In this document: positions 62,110 through 64,000 of the stretch, piece after piece | Layout: every line of letters begins with the position of its first letter | How positions within the stretch are numbered: position 1 is the stretch's first letter | Source of the DNA: Rhodospirillaceae bacterium | GTDB taxonomy: Bacteria > Pseudomonadota > Alphaproteobacteria > Rhodospirillales > UBA2165 | Direction of reading: 5' to 3' | Assembly: GCA_018649725.1 (NCBI GenBank) | Contig: JABIHH010000063.1 | Location: 233,719-297,718 of the forward strand | DNA: 64,000 nt | The notes under the pieces: model-generated | Told to the model about the DNA's origin: nothing | Seen by the model: only the letters and a program-made list of their open reading frames with translations | The model's database searches: none | Position numbers and translations under genes: made by a program

Positions 62110-63090
62110 ATGGCTACGTTTCGAAAAAGAAATAAAAAATGGCAAGTTCAAGTTCGTCGAATTGGACTTCCAGCACTCAGTAAAACCTTCACCAATAAAC
62201 AGGATGCAGAGGTATGGGCTAAACGACAAGAGGTATTGGCTGAGCAGGCTGATGCAGGGCAATTTGTAAAACTAAGTTACAGCTATAGCTTTGCTGACTT
62301 AATGATCCGTTACAGAGATGAAGTGGTGGTGTTTAAGCGTTGTGTTAATTTTGAAACGGTCATGATCAACGCTCTTTTACGTCGTACAATATCGAAAATA
62401 AAACTGCACTTAATAAATTCCAACCATTTTGCTGAATATCGAGATGAACGATTAAAATCCGTGTCCACTGATATTGTGAGACGTGAGTTGGGAATAATTC
62501 AGCATGCATTCCAGGTAGCCATTAATGAGTGGATGCTCCCCATTCCACTAAATCCAATAAAACGAATAAAAAAACCACCCCCATCGAAATCTCGAGAACG
62601 ACGGTTGAAGGAAGGTGAAATGGAGGCTTTAAGCCAGTCGTTGGAAATTACCGAAAACCTTTATCTTGAACCTGTAATTCACTTTGCCATAGAAACGGCA
62701 ATGAGACGTGGAGAGATTCTTCAACTTAAATGGTCAAATTTTGATTCCAAGAATAGCATCATATTGATCGAAGATACCAAAAATGGATACTCCAGGTTTG
62801 TCCCGTTGAATTCTACTGCTTCAAAAATCCTCAAATCAATATCAATATCAGGTGACCAAATATTTCCAACATCGGCTTCGGCTGTTCAGCAGTCATGGCA
62901 AAGATTAACGAAACGTGCTGGTATCATTGATCTGCATTTTCACGATTTACGGCACGAAGCCATCAGCCGGTTTTTTGAACAAGGACTGTCTGTGCCTGAG
63001 GTGGCTTTGATCAGTGGCCACAGGGATATACGACAGTTGTTCAGATACACACATTTAAAGGCAACAGATGTTGTGAAGAAGCTTAATTAA
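62110..63090 (+). CDS. int: Tyrosine site-specific integrase
   Basis: A 326-residue phage-type recombinase. N-terminal arm-binding part (ATFRKRNKKWQVQVRR) and core-binding region (about residues 60-160), catalytic domain with Arg I in TAMRRGEILQLKW, LHFHDLRHEAISRFF with Arg II, GHRDIRQLFRYTH with the second His and the nucleophilic Tyr, and the KNGYSRFVPL strand holding the catalytic Lys. The gene begins 101 bases from the tRNA-Gly 3' end and runs away from it, as in tRNA-integrating islands and prophages. It is AT-rich compared with the core genome. Confidence 0.96.
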   Translation: MATFRKRNKKWQVQVRRIGLPALSKTFTNKQDAEVWAKRQEVLAEQADAGQFVKLSYSYSFADLMIRYRDEVVVFKRCVNFETVMINALLRRTISKIKLHLINSNHFAEYRDERLKSVSTDIVRRELGIIQHAFQVAINEWMLPIPLNPIKRIKKPPPSKSRERRLKEGEMEALSQSLEITENLYLEPVIHFAIETAMRRGEILQLKWSNFDSKNSIILIEDTKNGYSRFVPLNSTASKILKSISISGDQIFPTSASAVQQSWQRLTKRAGIIDLHFHDLRHEAISRFFEQGLSVPEVALISGHRDIRQLFRYTHLKATDVVKKLN

Positions 63091-63271
63091 TGCTCTAAAT
63101 GAAAGTATTTTTATGAAAAAAATACAATAAAATCAAATAGTTATGGACTCCACTACATTTTAGTTATATTAGTATACTTCTTAATTGGTCAGTCAGATAC
63201 TGGCTTTGTTTTTACCTTGTTTGGTTCTGTTTTCTTACAGAACTGAAAGTGAAATATATGGAAAGTTATTT
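63091..63271. other. AT-rich spacer before the island ATPase
   Basis: No coding frame seen. A weak hairpin-like GTATTTTT/AAAAAAATAC is at 63099-63125, which could end integrase transcription. Confidence 0.3.
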
Positions 63272-64000
63272 ATGCAAAAAATTTATTATGTTGATGCCTT
63301 TTGTGGGGCTGGAAAAACCTATGCAGCAATAAAATATGCTTTGAACATAGCTCGTTGTTATAAGAATATTTTGTTTGTTCAACCATCAATCCAACTGATT
63401 AAACAGTCACTCCAAGACTGTAATGATCAACTCTCAGGCCCCCCAATTCAGTTCAAAATATCGGCAATTCATTCTGAAAATGTTCCTACAGGTTCTGTTT
63501 TAAGCAGTGTAATTTCACATTTGAATAGTTCTGGTGATATAGGTGAAATTTTATTCATCACTCACGAGACATTTTCACAGTTGCAATACTTTAATCGAAT
63601 AAATGAATGGGAAGTTTTAATCGATGAAATCCCTACTGTTGATCAGGATTTGTCCCTCAATCTGCCAGATAACCATCAAATAATCACAGATCATCTTGAA
63701 GTTTTTTCGGATCACCCCGTTTGGTATCGAATTAAGACTGGTGATATAACTACACTTACCAATCTTTCAGAGAACCGAAAACATGACGATGTCTATGCAG
63801 TATTCAAAAATCTTGTTTCCAATATTATTTCGAACCATTGGGATGTCTATGTCAAAAAGAGTAACTGGCACAAATTGCTGAATGGTGAGCAAGCACAGTT
63901 TGGATGCTTTGCTCTCCTAAACCCAAGTGTTTTAAGTGGTTTCAATAAAGTCACCATCATGGGTGCCATGTTTGAAAAATCACTGCTGCATGTCCTCTGG
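63272..64000 (+). CDS. Putative SF2-type ATPase/helicase (5' part)
   Basis: The frame from ATG at 63272 (GGAAAG seven bases before) stays open for 243 codons to the window edge. A Walker A motif YVDAFCGAGKTYAA opens it; motif Ia-like NILFVQPSIQLIKQ, an ITHETF segment and a Walker B-like VLIDEIPTVD follow, then a possible motif III VTIMGAMFEKS. The order fits the N-terminal RecA lobe of SF2 helicases, but not a known DEAD or restriction subunit family that I can name. It is AT-rich and directly follows the integrase, so it is island cargo, possibly for replication or defence. The end is outside the window. Confidence 0.6.
   Translation, partial: MQKIYYVDAFCGAGKTYAAIKYALNIARCYKNILFVQPSIQLIKQSLQDCNDQLSGPPIQFKISAIHSENVPTGSVLSSVISHLNSSGDIGEILFITHETFSQLQYFNRINEWEVLIDEIPTVDQDLSLNLPDNHQIITDHLEVFSDHPVWYRIKTGDITTLTNLSENRKHDDVYAVFKNLVSNIISNHWDVYVKKSNWHKLLNGEQAQFGCFALLNPSVLSGFNKVTIMGAMFEKSLLHVLW

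Noticed and set aside
62072..62269. 65-codon frame overlapping the integrase start
   Set aside because: It overlaps the integrase arm-binding domain in another frame and has no ribosome-binding site or family pattern.

Overview
The window is a stretch of alphaproteobacterial chromosome spanning the replication origin region. It has moderate GC and most gene-free stretches are short. Three things point to Alphaproteobacteria, probably a Rhodospirillales-like marine lineage: the origin-type neighbourhood (ppsR | hemE, then rho, mnmE, mnmG, rsmG, parA, parB), the block DUF3576-leuS-lptE-holA next to parB, and the ftsK-lolA-xthA order. The genus cannot be named from sequence alone.

Layout. 1-0.7 kb: 3' end of hslU. 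0.9-5.9 kb: a periplasmic metallo-hydrolase, then a tight lutA-lutB-lutC-smr-xre operon for L-lactate oxidation joined to a Smr nuclease. 5.9-8.4 kb: a decayed AT-richer zone with an RNase Z-like hydrolase, an orphan periplasmic binding protein, fragments of a GntR regulator and a histidine kinase, and small dispersed repeats. 8.4-15.2 kb: mltA, timA, fxsA, secB, dnaQ, coaE, aroE, maf and ppsR. 15.24-15.75 kb: the AT-rich ppsR-hemE gap with several near-consensus DnaA boxes, the likely oriC. Most genes left of it read leftward and the core genes right of it read rightward. 15.75-31 kb: hemE, hemH, hemJ, rho, two quinone oxidoreductases, ogt, a DUF255 protein, mnmE, mnmG, rsmG, parA and parB, with three perfect 16-bp parS sites, one inside rsmG. 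ParB carries an unusual acidic tail of about 105 residues.

31-46 kb: holA, lptE, leuS, a DUF3576 lipoprotein, a major porin, a TPR-methyltransferase, a ThiE-like protein, yggS, a 2OG-Fe(II) oxygenase, an L,D-transpeptidase, an unknown 336-aa protein, then an orphan OmpR-type regulator and a membrane class III cyclase. 45-53 kb: xthA, lolA, a small secreted unknown, ftsK, a DUF1127 protein divergent from a MocR regulator across a repeat-rich operator, and dapC. 53-57 kb: two ammonium transporter/PII pairs in mirrored gene order, each preceded by the same sigma-54-like core. 57-62 kb: a UbiH-family hydroxylase, an inositol-phosphatase-family enzyme, a Trm112-like protein, a LonN protein, a YbbN/CnoX thioredoxin and ProX. 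61.9 kb to the end: tRNA-Gly(GCC), a tyrosine integrase and a truncated SF2-type ATPase, the left edge of an integrated island whose remaining cargo lies outside the window.

Functionally the window is mostly chromosome replication and segregation, haem synthesis, tRNA modification, envelope biogenesis and nitrogen uptake control. The accessory parts are the lut operon, the 5.9-8.4 kb decay zone and the tRNA-Gly island.
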